The notes under the pieces were generated by a model, which saw nothing but the letters and a program-made list of their open reading frames with translations, was not told where the DNA came from and did no database searches. Below are positions 1 to 12,500 of a stretch of 64,000 nt of DNA, piece by piece. The translations under genes and the position numbers were made by a program. Origin of the DNA: Atherix ibis (Eukaryota > Arthropoda > Insecta > Diptera > Athericidae); contig OY282606.1 of NCBI GenBank assembly GCA_958298945.1, forward strand, positions 27,439,740 through 27,503,739, written 5' to 3'. How positions within the stretch are numbered: the first letter of the stretch is position 1; every line of letters starts with the position of its first letter.

Positions 1-3000
1 CATAATTTTTTGCAGCACTACTTTCTGCTGTTATTGTTCATAATTTTTTTTGCTGCACTATTTTCTGTTGTCAGTGTTCATAATTTTTTTGCTGCACTAT
101 TTTCTTGCGGTCAATGTTCATAATTTTTTGCTGCACTATTTTCTGCTGTCAGTGTTCATAATTTTTTTGCTGCACTATTTTCTGCTGTCATTGCTGCCCT
201 ATTTTCTGCTGTCATTGTTCATAATTTTTTCCCTACACTGTTTTCTGCTGTTATTGTTCATAATTTTTTTCCTGCAATATTGTCTGCTGTCATTGTTCAT
301 AATTTTTTTGCTGCACTATTTTCTGCTGTCATTGTTCATAATTTGTTTTCTGCACTATTTTCTGCGGTCATTGTTCATAAGTTTTTTGCTGCAATATTTT
401 CTGCTGTCAGTATTCATAATTTTTTGCTGCACTATTTTCTGTTGTCAGTGTTCATAATTTTTTTGCTGCACTATTTTCTGCTGTCATTGCTGCCCTATTT
501 TCTGCTGTCATTGTTCATAATTTTTTCCCTACACTGTTTTCTGCTGTTATTGTTCATAATTTTTTTCCTGCAATATTGTCTGCTGTCATTGTTCATAATT
601 TTTTTGCTGCACTATTTTCTGCTGTCATTGTTCATAATTTGTTTTCTGCACTATTTTCTGCGGTCATTGTTCATAAGTTTTTTGCTGCAATATTTTCTGC
701 TGTCAGTATTCATAATTTTTTGCTGCACTATTTTCTGCTGTTATTGTTCATAATTTTTTTGCTGCACTATTTTCTGCTGTCATTGCTGTCCTTTTTCTGC
801 TGTCATTGTTCATAATTTTTTTCCTACACTGTTTTGTGCTGTTATTGTTCATAATTTTTTTTCTGCAATATTTTCTGCTGTCAATGTTCATAATCTTTTT
901 CCTGCACTATTTTCTACTGTCAGTGTTCATAATTTTTTGCTGCAATATTTTCTGCTGTCAGTATTCATAATTTTTTGCTGCACTATTTTCTGCTGTTATT
1001 GTTCATAATTTTTTTGCTGCACTGTTTTCTACTGTCATTGTTCATATTTTTTTGCTGCACTATTTTCTGTTGTCATTGTTCATAATTTTTTTGCTGCACT
1101 ATTTTCTGCTGTCAGTGGTCATAACTTTTTGCTGGACTATTTTCTGCTGTTATTGTTCATAATTTTTTTGCTGCACTATTTTCTGCTGTTATTGCTGCCC
1201 TATTTTCTGCTGTCATTGTTCATAATTTTTTTGCTGTGCTATTTTCTGCTGTCATTGTTCATAATTTTTTTGCTGTGCTATTTTCTGCTGTCATTGTACA
1301 TAATTTTTTTTGCTGCACTATTTTCTGTTGCCATTGTTCATAATTTTTTTGGTGCACTATTTTCTGCTGTTATTGTTCATAATTTTTTTGCTGCACTATT
1401 TTCTGCTGTCATTGCTGCCCTATTTTCTGCTGTCATTGTTCATAATTTTTTTGCTGCACTATTTTCTGCTGTTATTGTTCATAATTTTTTTGCTGCACTA
1501 TTTTCTGCTGTCAGTGTTCATAATTTTTTTGCTGCACTATTTTCTGCTGTCATTGCTGCCCTATTTTCTGCTGTCATTGTTCATAATTTTTTTCCTACAC
1601 TGTTTTCTGCTGTTATTGTTCATAATTTTTTTGCTGCACTATTTTCTGCTGTTATTGTTCATAAATTTTTTGCTGCAACATTTTCTGCTGTCATTGTTCA
1701 TAATTTTTTTGCTGCACTATTTTCTGCTGTCAGTGTTCATAATTTTTTTGCTGCACTATTTTCTGCTGTCAGTGGTCATAATTTTTTGCAGCACTACTTT
1801 CTGCTGTTATTGTTCATAATTTTTTTTGCTGCACTATTTTCTGTTGTCAGTGTTCATAATTTTTTTGCTGCACTATTTTCTTGCGGTCAATGTTCATAAT
1901 TTTTTGCTGCACTATTTTCTGCTGTCAGTGTTCATAATTTTTTTGCTGCACTATTTTCTGCTGTCATTGCTGCCCTATTTTCTGCTGTCATTGTTCATAA
2001 TTTTTTCCCTACACTGTTTTCTGCTGTTATTGTTCATAATTTTTTTCCTGCAATATTGTCTGCTGTCATTGTTCATAATTTTTTTGCTGCACTATTTTCT
2101 GCTGTCATTGTTCATAATTTGTTTTCTGCACTATTTTCTGCGGTCATTGTTCATAAGTTTTTTGCTGCAATATTTTCTGCTGTCAGTATTCATAATTTTT
2201 TGCTGCACTATTTTCTGTTGTCAGTGTTCATAATTTTTTTGCTGCACTATTTTCTGCTGTCATTGCTGCCCTATTTTCTGCTGTCATTGTTCATAATTTT
2301 TTCCCTACACTGTTTTCTGCTGTTATTGTTCATAATTTTTTTCCTGCAATATTGTCTGCTGTCATTGTTCATAATTTTTTTGCTGCACTATTTTCTGCTG
2401 TCATTGTTCATAATTTGTTTTCTGCACTATTTTCTGCGGTCATTGTTCATAAGTTTTTTGCTGCAATATTTTCTGCTGTCAGTATTCATAATTTTTTGCT
2501 GCACTATTTTCTGCTGTTATTGTTCATAATTTTTTTGCTGCACTATTTTCTGCTGTCATTGCTGTCCTTTTTCTGCTGTCATTGTTCATAATTTTTTTCC
2601 TACACTGTTTTGTGCTGTTATTGTTCATAATTTTTTTTCTGCAATATTTTCTGCTGTCAATGTTCATAATCTTTTTCCTGCACTATTTTCTACTGTCAGT
2701 GTTCATAATTTTTTGCTGCAATATTTTCTGCTGTCAGTATTCATAATTTTTTGCTGCACTATTTTCTGCTGTTATTGTTCATAATTTTTTTGCTGCACTG
2801 TTTTCTACTGTCATTGTTCATATTTTTTTGCTGCACTATTTTCTGTTGTCATTGTTCATAATTTTTTTGCTGCACTATTTTCTGCTGTCAGTGGTCATAA
2901 CTTTTTGCTGGACTATTTTCTGCTGTTATTGTTCATAATTTTTTTGCTGCACTATTTTCTGCTGTCATTGCTGCCCTATTTTCTGCTGTCATTGTTCATA

Positions 3001-3413
3001 ATTTTTTTGCTGTGCTATTTTCTGCTGTCATTGTTCATAATTTTTTTGCTGTGCTATTTTCTGCTGTCATTGTACATAATTTTTTTGCTGCACTATTTTC
3101 TGCATTCATTGTTCATAAGTTTTTTGCTGTACTATTTTCTGGTGTCAGTGTTCATAATTTTTTGCTGCACTATTTTCTGCTGTCATTGTTCATAATTTTT
3201 TTGCTGCACTATTTTCTGCCGCCATTGTTCATAATTTTTACTGCACTATCTTCTGCTTTCATTGTTCATAAGTTTTTTGCTGTACTATTTTCTGGTGTCA
3301 GTGTTCATAATTTTTTGCTGTACTATTTTCTGCTGTCATTGTTCATAATTTTTTTGCTGCACTATTTTCTGCCGCCATTGTTCATAATTTTTGCTGCACT
3401 ATCTTCTGCTTCC
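1..3413. repeat. Tandem minisatellite, about 39 bp unit with 1776 bp higher-order repeat
   Basis: The stretch is an uninterrupted array of a unit of about 39 bp containing TTCATAATTTTTTT, GCTGCACTATTTTCTG and CTGTCATTG. Shortened variants read CATTGCTGCCCTATTTTC. The block from base 1 recurs from base 1777 and stays nearly identical for about 1300 bp, giving a higher-order period of 1776 bp. A smaller 296 bp period is marked by CATTGCTGCC or its variant at 189, 485 and 781 (again at 1965, 2261, 2557). Near the right end a 153 bp block is doubled (the AAGTTTTTTGCTGTAC variant near 3117 and 3270). Because 39 is a multiple of 3, long repetitive hydrophobic reading frames appear in several phases. 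These are by-products of periodicity: the 296 bp period shifts frame and there is no non-repetitive coding flank. The array runs off the left edge. Confidence 0.95.
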
Positions 3414-4598
3414 TGAAACATTGTTTCTGTTTCCAATGATTTATGCCGCCACATATTTTCAATTTTCATTGATTTTCTACTGCAGCCTCTGATTTTCCTA
3501 CTCCGACTGGGAGTCTGCTACCACATATTTCATGCTGTCACCGATCGTATTATTGATTTTTTTTTTTATGTCGCTACAAATATGTCCTACAAATATTTTC
3601 TGCCATTTAAATATTTGATTTATCAACATTCAGTTTTTATTTCTTCATATTTAACTATGCTTCTAAATTGTTTATTATAATTTGAAGTGCACAATTCATC
3701 AACAGAATCGCCTATTGAATATAAAAACAAAGAACCTTAAATTCGTTATATATTAATATTAATTAGGCAAAGTAACACACCAAGAATTATACCTTGTGAT
3801 ATATGGTTTTTATTTGTTTTAATACATTAATAAAAACCATTGTATTTTTATTGTTTTTTTTTTTAAATATATTTTATTAATACAGTTAACAAAATGAAAA
3901 CTTCCTTGAACAAATTCAAATTTTTTTTATGAAAACAATAATTTTAATCTAAACCTATGTGATTGTAATGTGCTAATACACTATAGTATACACTATAGTC
4001 ACAAACACACTACATGGTACCCCTTAATTAACTGCAATTACATGAGAAACAGTCCCATTCGCCTTTTTCAAATAAATATGCTCCTTTAATACCTTATTTT
4101 TACCAAGCTCCCGAATTAAAATAAAATCAAATAAATAAAACCAACCATATTTAATCGAATTGTGATATTTCACTAATTCGTATAAATTTTACGTTTGTAG
4201 TTTATTTTCACCTCTGGCTCAATAAATTTCATAAAGTGCTTATTTGCTAATATACCTTATTCAATAGACTTAAATAAATAGTATCCAATTTTTAATTTTT
4301 ACGATTATCATTTTTGCATAAGTAAATAAACACTTAATATTTAGATTATAACATTCGTTTAATAAAAACATCATTTGTATACAGTAATTAACAATTCTCA
4401 AGAATAAATCACATATGGAGTAATCAAATTACAATCGTTTAATATAAATTTAAGGCAGCAACAGTAGTTATAATATTGATTAATGAACACTTACACTTTA
4501 AATTTTGTAATTTTTTCTTCAAACCGAATATGCCAGCAAAAATACAAAAAATATCATTTAATTTTATTATATTTCCATATATTTTAATAGAAGAATCT
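3414..4598. other. AT-rich intergenic spacer
   Basis: The first 200 bases still resemble degenerate array sequence (TTTCTGCCATTT-like words). The rest is very AT-rich with no convincing reading frame. It should contain the 3' untranslated region and poly(A) signal of the minus-strand hydrolase gene that ends at 4599, but I cannot choose one TTTATT (AATAAA on the minus strand) among several. Confidence 0.6.
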
Positions 4599-5511
4599 CT
4601 ATAGTTTCGATGTGGTGCACAATTCCGTTTCAGCCGATGTCTCTGTAACAAGTTTCCGAATTTCATCGAATTTCGGATGATTTTTATCACGAAGCAATTT
4701 AAAAATAACACTTTCGCTAGTTGTCACGGTACATCCAATATGCCGTAGACGTTGTAGAGCAACTGCCCTATCTTCCAAAGATCTTGACATACAACAATCA
4801 GCTGCCACATGAATATTATATCCACTGCTAAGAAAATCCATTGCTGTTTGTTCAACGCAGACATGTGTCTAAAATTGAAATGTAGTTTAAGCAATTTGAT
4901 AAGAAGTAATTTTCAAACTATAGCAAAAAATATGATTCAGTTTGAAAAGTATTTGATTTTGGAGAAAATATTTTCAGATGACAATCACCTCCAGTCCAAA
5001 TAGAACGATATTTTCTAGTTTCCCACAAAAAACTTCATGGATTTTTGCATTAACTTGCGGAATAGCCATACTAAATTGTGTTTTAGCAAATATTCCCTTC
5101 GCATGGCTAACATTGATATCCTTAACGATTTTGCCTAACTTTTCTGGATACTGTTCAGTAGCGATCAAAGGCACCTCCAATATTTTGCCGGCTTGCACCT
5201 AAAAAAAATGCGCAATTTAGTAAAAGTGAAACGTTTTGACTGATAAACGCATAAGAATTTCTTCCAATTAACATAAAGCATTCACAAGTGATTTGTACCC
5301 ACCATCAGCAGATCAAATCACCGCCACAACTCACATACAAATCACACCACCATGTTTCCGATGTTCATATGTTAATTACCAATTTATTGGCATTCTTCAC
5401 CATTGCACCAAAGTACTTCATAGCCGGTCGAAATTTTTCTTGTACGTCGCACAGTAGAAATAACGTTTTGTGCGGCTCCATAAAGCCCAAACGTGAAAGC
5501 TGTCGAACCAT
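4599..5511 (-). CDS. Isochorismatase-domain hydrolase (ISOC1/ISOC2-like), three exons
   Basis: Three minus-strand exons join cleanly: 5511-5380 (44 codons, donor TTG|GTAATT), 5198-4989 (70 codons, acceptor TTTTTTAG|GTG, donor GAG|GTGATT) and 4868-4599 (89 codons plus stop, acceptor TTTTAG|ACA). All introns are phase 0. The 203-residue product matches the length of animal ISOC2-type proteins and follows their order of motifs: LFLLCDVQEKFRP near residue 17, ILEVPLIATEQYPEKLG near 50, FAKTQFSM near 81, THVCVEQTAMDFL at 115 and ADCCMSRSLEDR near 140. The cysteine-hydrolase triad appears intact as Asp22, Lys83 and Cys118. The start chosen is the Met of MVRQLSRLG. An upstream in-frame ATG at 5559 would add 16 residues, and the internal Met11 (MEPHKTLFLL) is a third option. 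The family is an alpha/beta cysteine hydrolase; the physiological substrate of animal members is not settled. There is no signal peptide or membrane segment. The gene lies head-to-head with the large gene that starts at 6596. Confidence 0.93.
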
Positions 5512-6100
5512 TTTACTTTTTCCAATCCAAAAAAAAATCGTATCCAAAACCAAATTCAATCAAATCGAGCCTTTTTACAACTTTTCAATTTTCTTAGCAC
5601 TTATAATCAGATATTCACAATTGTTAAAACGGAATTATTTTTTTTAATTGCATTTTTGTGACATTTCTTCGGCAAAGTTGTCAGCACTTACAAAAATATG
5701 GATAGCCATATTGGCATACTGAGAAAATGCTGTCAGATATTTTAAAATGAAAATGTATATTGTTTTTAGAGAGAAATATTTTTTCATTTAAAACTACGAC
5801 TTTATTTTTAAATAAATTAAATTTTTTTTCAATTTAAATTAAAAAATTTACTATGATTATTTTTGAAAAAGATTCAAAACAGATGTCAATTATAAACAAA
5901 TAATACCGGACTGAAAAGTCGTCCAAAATTTTATTGAATTAACTATTAATAAGCAATTGTTTTTATTGGTATATCTGCAAAATTAATAATAGTTAATAAT
6001 AACCATAAACGAGACAGTTAAATTTGAAATGATTCTCAAGAAAAAAACGGAAAATTGCTAAAAAAAAATGCCGATATTTATGCTTAATTATTATTTTTAA
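5512..6100. promoter_or_regulatory. Divergent promoter region between the two genes
   Basis: About 0.6-1.1 kb separates the start codons of the minus-strand hydrolase gene and the plus-strand Q-rich gene, so both must start transcription here or close by. The sequence is AT-rich. I could not identify a convincing TATA box, initiator or DRE element, so the placement rests only on gene orientation. Confidence 0.5.
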
Positions 6101-6188
6101 CAGGTGTGCCAACGTGTATAAGAAAAAATCAAGTACTCGTTTAAAAAAAAAAAAAAAAAATTAAAACACGAGCAAAAGCAGAAGCAGA

Positions 6189-6221
<33 letters not shown>

Positions 6222-6595
6222 CGCAGCAACGGCAGAGCAGAGCAGCACTACAGCAGCGCGAGAATATCAAATTAGGTAGAAAAAACAAAACGGTGATAGT
6301 ACGAACGAGCGAGACAAACAGTAAGAAACTACTTTGACAGATAGTCTGCCACAACATCACGACCAATAAAAATAAATAAATATCGAGTTAAAACGGTTGT
6401 AAAAAGTGCTGAACAATGAATTAATTATCGTTTAATTGATTTATCTAAGTGCTAGTGTGTTAAGTGATTATGTGCGATGTGATCGATTGTCAATTTTTCG
6501 TCCAGAATGCTAGCAGGTCGTGCTGTATATGTTTAAGTGAAATGTGATTCGGTTTGCCCTGAATTTTATTGTTGGGCGCCGAAAATCCAACGCCA
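6101..6595 (+). other. Probable 5' untranslated leader of the Q-rich gene, with CAG repeat
   Basis: This stretch is less AT-biased than its surroundings and directly precedes the first ATG. An in-frame TGA at 6560-6562 closes the frame upstream, so translation cannot begin further 5' in this phase. It holds nine CAG triplets from 6191, continuing as imperfect CAG/CAA-like sequence to about 6260. On the opposite strand this makes a cysteine-rich spurious frame (6097-6366). The transcription start and any leader intron are not determined. Confidence 0.5.
6191..6219 (+). repeat. CAG trinucleotide repeat, 9 units plus CA
   Basis: Nine perfect CAG units are followed by CAACCGCAGCAACGGCAG. It lies in the presumed 5' leader of the Q-rich gene, so it would be transcribed but not translated. 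It is likely length-variable. Confidence 0.85.
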
Positions 6596-9500
6596 ATGAA
6601 TCGTAGACAGTCATTGGATCGGCCAGGTGCGTCGACTTCGACATATGTCCCTAAAAATAATTATCCTATAAATTATATTATAAATCTCATCAATGTTATG
6701 CCAGTTAATAATAATTCTATATACGTAAATATGAAATTAATTCACAAACGTTTCTTTCATATTTACGAATAAACTAAACGTTCTGTGTTTAACTAAACGT
6801 TTTTATACTCGTTCATATATATATATATATATAAATAATATGTATGCATATAGAAAAGAATCTCAATTTTGTTCAATAACAGAAAATCTTTGTAAATGGG
6901 AGGAGGAGGAGGAGAAGGAGAGCCTTTAATTATTTTTGTCCTTTAAAATAATTTACAAGAGAAATTTCTTTTAGAAGAAAAAAAAAAATAATATAAATGA
7001 AATTTCTCAGTTTGGTGTTTAGTTAATTTTGTTCGTGTTTTAATTTTTTATGTCAATGGTAAAAAAGTACTGTTAATTTAAAATAGTTATTGTAATGCTG
7101 TTTGCTATTAAAGAAATTAAGTAAAAATATTCTCGGAAAAGTGTCAAGAATTGGGAAAAAATATTTTCAACTTGCGCTGTGCTAAAAATAAAACGCGTAA
7201 ATTTCGTGCGTTCCTTACCTCCCTCTGGTTTACGTATTGGTTTTCTCTTTTGCGCGCATGTATTTAGGTAGTGCCCGATGTGGATTTATAGAAAGCGAAT
7301 AGATGATCAAATTTACATCTTTCGTTTGGATTTTTTTTCCTTTCCCATTCTAGGCATAATAAAGGATTTCAGGTAAAATTTAATCAATTTATTAGATCAA
7401 ATTGCTTGTTGGAGGGAATGCGAACTATCTCAGAATCAAAATGTTCTATTTATTTGGATTTTTTTTTGTTTATTTCCGAAAAAAATTTGGTCATGAGAAA
7501 TTGTACGTGCCAGAAAGTGGCACAAATCGTCACACAACATCACAGCAGCATTACATGAAATATGACAACACTGAATAGAAAGTGCTTTTTCGGCCATTAC
7601 ACACTTACACAAGCTCACGTTGATATGCTCGACTTTGGGCATCTCTACTGCTGCTGGGCCGTCGTCGCATGCATCCCTTTCGAATGGTGGTCGTCTGTCT
7701 GTCGTTTTGACGGATTTTTCTGTTTTTTTTTACCTTCGGAGAGAATGGCTTTTTGTTGCGATGTAAACAAACCGTAAAATTCGGACAAGTCGAAATTAAT
7801 TTACCTTAAAAATAATATTGTTACATTAATTTCGGTAATTATTTTTCATTGTATGGATATATTAAAAGAATTTCCCGCCATTTAGATTTAGATTGCATGT
7901 TGGGATTTTTAGTTTTTTCTTCTTCTCAATAATAATAGTTATTGGCTATTTTGTCATCACAATCATTTTGGTTTTTTTTTTGGGCAAATAGACGAACATC
8001 GCTTTTCTTTCGGATGCGTTCGATCTTGATGAATGCAAAACATCGCAAAAATATTTTGATATTTTTAGCAAACGAACAACAATTATCGTCATCTTATGAC
8101 GTGTTTATACTATTTTTAAATTAAACGAGAAAAAAAAACTTTCGTAAAAATAAAATAAAATTAATGGAAAATTTAAAAAAAAACGAGAATATTTAATTTG
8201 TTCTGTTTAAGAAATATTTTTTATATTTTGAAATTATATCAGACAAATTAGGTTTTATATCCGTAGTAATTTATAGAAAAAAAAATTTAAAAATACTTTT
8301 TTTTTTTGAATTTTTGAATTATTTAAATTTTTCTTTATATTAGAATAATCTATTTTTTTTTTTTTTGAAAATGTGGCAAAAATAATTTCAACAAATTTAA
8401 AAATTATGACAAATTATTTTCCAAAATTCTTTTAGCTTTTTAAAATTATTTTTATATTTTAGCTAGACTATCAGTCGTGACTGCAATTGTATACAAAACC
8501 TTGAGATGAAAAACAAACAATTTGATATAAATTTGAAAAAAATCTCAAATTCAGACCTTGAATTATTTTTATCAATTTTTTATTAAATAAACAGGAACTT
8601 TTTTTTTTCGTAAATAGAATATATATTTTTTTAATAATTATAATATCATTAATTGTGTCAAAAATCATTAATAGTTTAATTCAATATAAAAACGACTTAT
8701 ACAATAAAAATTCACCGTTATTATTAATATTTTAAAGAGATTATAAATTCAAAAAGTTAAAATTATAGTGGACTGACGATAGTTTTAAAAAATTCTGCCC
8801 ACTAGAATATTTATTAATTTTGACATTGATACTAAAAACGTAAACAAAATATGATAAATTTATTTTGTGTCAGCCAAGCGCATCTCTATAAAATCAATTT
8901 CCTATATTGTCAATGCAAATGTTTATGTTTTATAATTTACTTGTAAATAAAGGATTATCCATTTCGTCGTTTGGAAATTAAAGCCCTGTTATTTGACAGC
9001 TGTCAAAAATATATGTCATCCAATTAGAGACCATTTGAAATTAGGGGCGTTAAATCCTGCTGTAAGTGGTGATGCTAAAGGGCGTTAATTGTCAAAACTA
9101 ACGCCATTGTGTATCCGTTAACAGTGACAGTCATATATGAATTTTAGTCTGAAGGTATCTTTTAACTCATATTTCTTTGAAAATGAAGACGTACAGATCG
9201 TTACTGTAAATCCTAAGCGCTACAGAATTATTAGCCATGTTTTACGTGGTATACCCGTCTTTTGACATACTACCACGAGTCTCCTACGACCATATGGATT
9301 GATATTACGCTCAATCAGCGCACGACCCCATAACTGATACAAGCTGATTACTTCAACTGCTAGTGATGAGGCCCATCTAAACCTCTGCTCGAAATAATAT
9401 GTCCCACGAGCGAGCCGCAGATCGTACCCACGCTGTATGTATCAACCACAGCCACCACGTAAATGCCGAATCACCTCTCCATAACCGAGCATAGAATTTT

Positions 9501-12500
9501 TGCTATTTCTATGGGGCCCCTCGATTCCCGTGGTACCAATTTAAGTTTTAAGAGTTGTTAGGTTTAAACTCCGCTCTCAGAGCTACGGTCAGGAACCTTG
9601 TAAATCCCTAGTCACCACTCGGACTTTATTCTGTACCATGCACCATAACCCTCATTGGGGAATCATGTGCATTGGAATTTACAATATCACATCGGAACCG
9701 CCACGGATCTAATTTTGCGCCTTGTTAGCTATATTTCTTTTTGTGCCAGCTGGTATATACTTAACATCCCGCCGCCGGGGCGGACCTAAGCGCTGCCGCC
9801 GTATGGTAACCGACTTTTTTTTTACCTGAACTTGTAGATTTTAATTTGTACCATATGTGGTTTCAAAAAAATCGCGCCACAAGCCACACAATACAACAAA
9901 TTCAGGCCTTATTACACGAAAAGTTCACAAGAACGCGTAATTTCGCGATTTGGTACGAACAAAAAGGCTGAATCACAACCCGAAATATACGTAAAAGTCA
10001 TCAAAAATGATCGCAAAACGATCGCGTCCTGAGAGAAATGTCGTAACGGCTTTTTGAATAATTTTATTTATTTGGCAACGTCCCCAGACAATATAATGAA
10101 ATAAAACTTCTATAAAAAATCTGTATTTTTAGTTTATTTTTATTAAATATTACTTTCCGAACCACAAATCGGATAACTCTTTATATTGTAATATTACATT
10201 TATTGCAAAATAACCAACTTCAGATACATTAAAAGAATTTCCTGATGGTAAACAACTTTTTTTTTACCTAAACTTGTAGATTTTAATTTGTACCATATGC
10301 GGTTCCAAAAAAACCGTGCCACAAGCCACACAATACGACAAATTCAGGCCTTATTAATTACATGAAAGGTTCACAGGAACTGTAATTTCGAGATTTGGTA
10401 ATGTTAATTGGAATCCAAATTCATTCATTTTAGTGCAGTTTAAAATTTCCTTTTCTAGCTATGAAAAAAAATCCCCTTTAAAAAAAATCCTCAAACTTCG
10501 AAGGTTGAATTACAGCACGAAATGTACGAAAAAGTCATCAAAAATGATAGCAAAACGATCGCGTCCTGAGAGAAACGGCTTTTTGAATAATTTTATTTAT
10601 TTTTTATTAAATATTACGTATCAAACGACAAATTGGATAACTCTTTATAATGTTACTTTTATTGCAAAATGACCAACTTTAGATATATTAAAAGAATTTC
10701 CCGATGGTAATCGTATGGTAACCGACTTTTTTTTTACCTGAACTTGTAGATTTTAATTTGTACCAAAAGTGGTTTCTAAAAAACCGCGCCACAAGCCACA
10801 CAATACGACAAATTCAGGCCTTACTGCACGAAAATTTTACAAGGACGCGTAATTTCGAGATTTGGTAATGTTAATTGAAATCCAAATTCGTTCGTTTTAG
10901 TGCAGTATAAAATTTTCTTTTCTAGCTATGAAAAAAAAATCCTCAAACTTCGAAGGCTGAATTACAGCACGAAATGTACGAAAAAGTCGTTTTTTTCGAG
11001 AAAAAAACGATCGGGTCCTGAGAGAAATGTCGTAACGGCTTTTTGAATAATTTTATTTATTTGGCAACGTCCCCAGACTATATAATGAAATAAAACTTAC
11101 CATATATCGAAAACCTGTATTTTTTAATTAAATATTACTTTTCCAACGACAAATTGAATAACTCTTTATAATGTAACAATTATTGACAAATCACCAAATT
11201 TAGAATTATTTTTAAACTTAAAATTTGTTTTATATTTTCCATAAAAACAATTATCAAAATTTTAAAAAAAATCGGCCCAAAAAAAAAAAATTAAATATTT
11301 TTAAATTGCCTTAAAGGAATGATTTTTAATAATCAAGTAAAATAGTTATTTGAAGTTTATTTTATTATAATTTAACTTCCCGGTATATATTGGGTTGTTC
11401 GGAAAGTAATTTCGTTATTCTGGAAGGCCATTAATTGATGCTCGGTAGAAGTTCAAAATAAACGAAAGGAATTGTTTATTTTGGGCATCTACCGAGCAAC
11501 ACAATGATCAATTCTGATGTATACTGGTCATCAGTTGGACAAATTGAATGATTCAATTAAAGAAAAAAGGCCAGAATTGGTCAATAGGAAAGGTATAGTG
11601 TTCCAACTGAGTAATGCGAAACCACATACAAGTTTGACCACTCGGCAAAAGCTTTTAGAGCTTGAATAGGATATACTGCCACACCCACCATACTCTCCAG
11701 ATCTAGCACCTTCCGATTATCATTTGTTCCAGTCTCTACAAAATTTTTTAGACGGTAAATGAGGAGGTCAAAAATCACTTGGATCAATTTTTTTACCAGC
11801 AAAGAACAAAAATTTATTGAGCATGGCATCATGCTACTACCAGAAAGATGGAAAAGGATATTGGATCAAACTAGATAATATTTAATTGTATAAAATATAA
11901 ATTCACTATAAGAAAATTGTCTTTCATTTTTATAAAAAAAAAAAAAAAAAAAAACGAAATTACTTTCCGAACAACCCAATAGAATTGCCAAAACATTAAA
12001 ATATCAGACGCAAAATTCAAATTTGAATTAGTTCAGTAACCATAACATTAGAGGTGAAACAATTTCAATCTTTTTTTCTTTTTTTTTTTTTATAGTAGTA
12101 TATACAATAATATCAATAAATAAAAATTCTATATTATTATTTAACTATTTACCAAACGTGATTGAAAATATAAATTAACAAATTGACTAGCAGCTGAAAT
12201 GGAATTTGAAAATCTTTTTTGTATACTTTTCACACTAACAGAACTTTCACTCTCAACGGCGAACATTTCAACCTTTTCATGAGTAATAAAACTGATGAGA
12301 GGAGGAGGGAATTTTACAAAGTACGAAAAACTTTTATTTACTTTTTCTTAAAATCCTCACATAGAGAGAGAGAGAGAGTACTATCATGAAAATACGACGA
12401 CTTTACATTATACACTTTTGACTCGTACAACGATTTTATAAGCTCTATCATAAAAATAATCTGAAAAAGTCAAACGTTGTTCGGTTTTGGCATAGTTTGC

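Larger units (their letters stand above)
8955..11161 (+). mobile_element. Degenerate IS630-Tc1-mariner element, family X, copy 1 (interrupted and internally triplicated)
   Basis: The left end TTATCCATTTCGTCGTTTGG and the right end (reading outward TTATTCAATTTGTCGTTGG) are inverted copies. Plus-strand remnants of transposase can be read after 9794: RRMVTDFFLPELVDFNLY, then HMWFQKNRATSHTIQQ. This matches the family motif MWFQQDGATCHTA, but the catalytic Asp is lost (QDGA has become KNRA). A 563 bp foreign insert lies at 9222-9784. The 3' half is present three times in tandem. Frameshifts and stops make it a dead copy. The exact ends are uncertain because similarity to other copies continues about 50 bp past the right end. 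Confidence 0.8.

Noticed and set aside
1..3413. CRISPR-like regular repeats
   Set aside because: Units abut each other with no unique spacers, and the window is animal nuclear DNA.
50..3416. Many long repetitive open frames rich in Phe, Leu, Ile and His
   Set aside because: They come from a 39 bp tandem repeat that lacks stops in several frames; the 296 bp sub-period shifts frame and there is no non-repetitive coding flank.
6097..6366. Cysteine-rich minus-strand frame
   Set aside because: It is the reverse complement of the CAG repeat and leader of the plus-strand gene.
6569..6595. Upstream extension of the Q-rich protein start from a TTG codon
   Set aside because: An in-frame TGA lies at 6560 and the first ATG is at 6596, so a TTG start is not needed.
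7436..7777. Possible small gene from overlapping frames on both strands
   Set aside because: No similarity, no splice signals that extend it, and composition like neighbouring intron.
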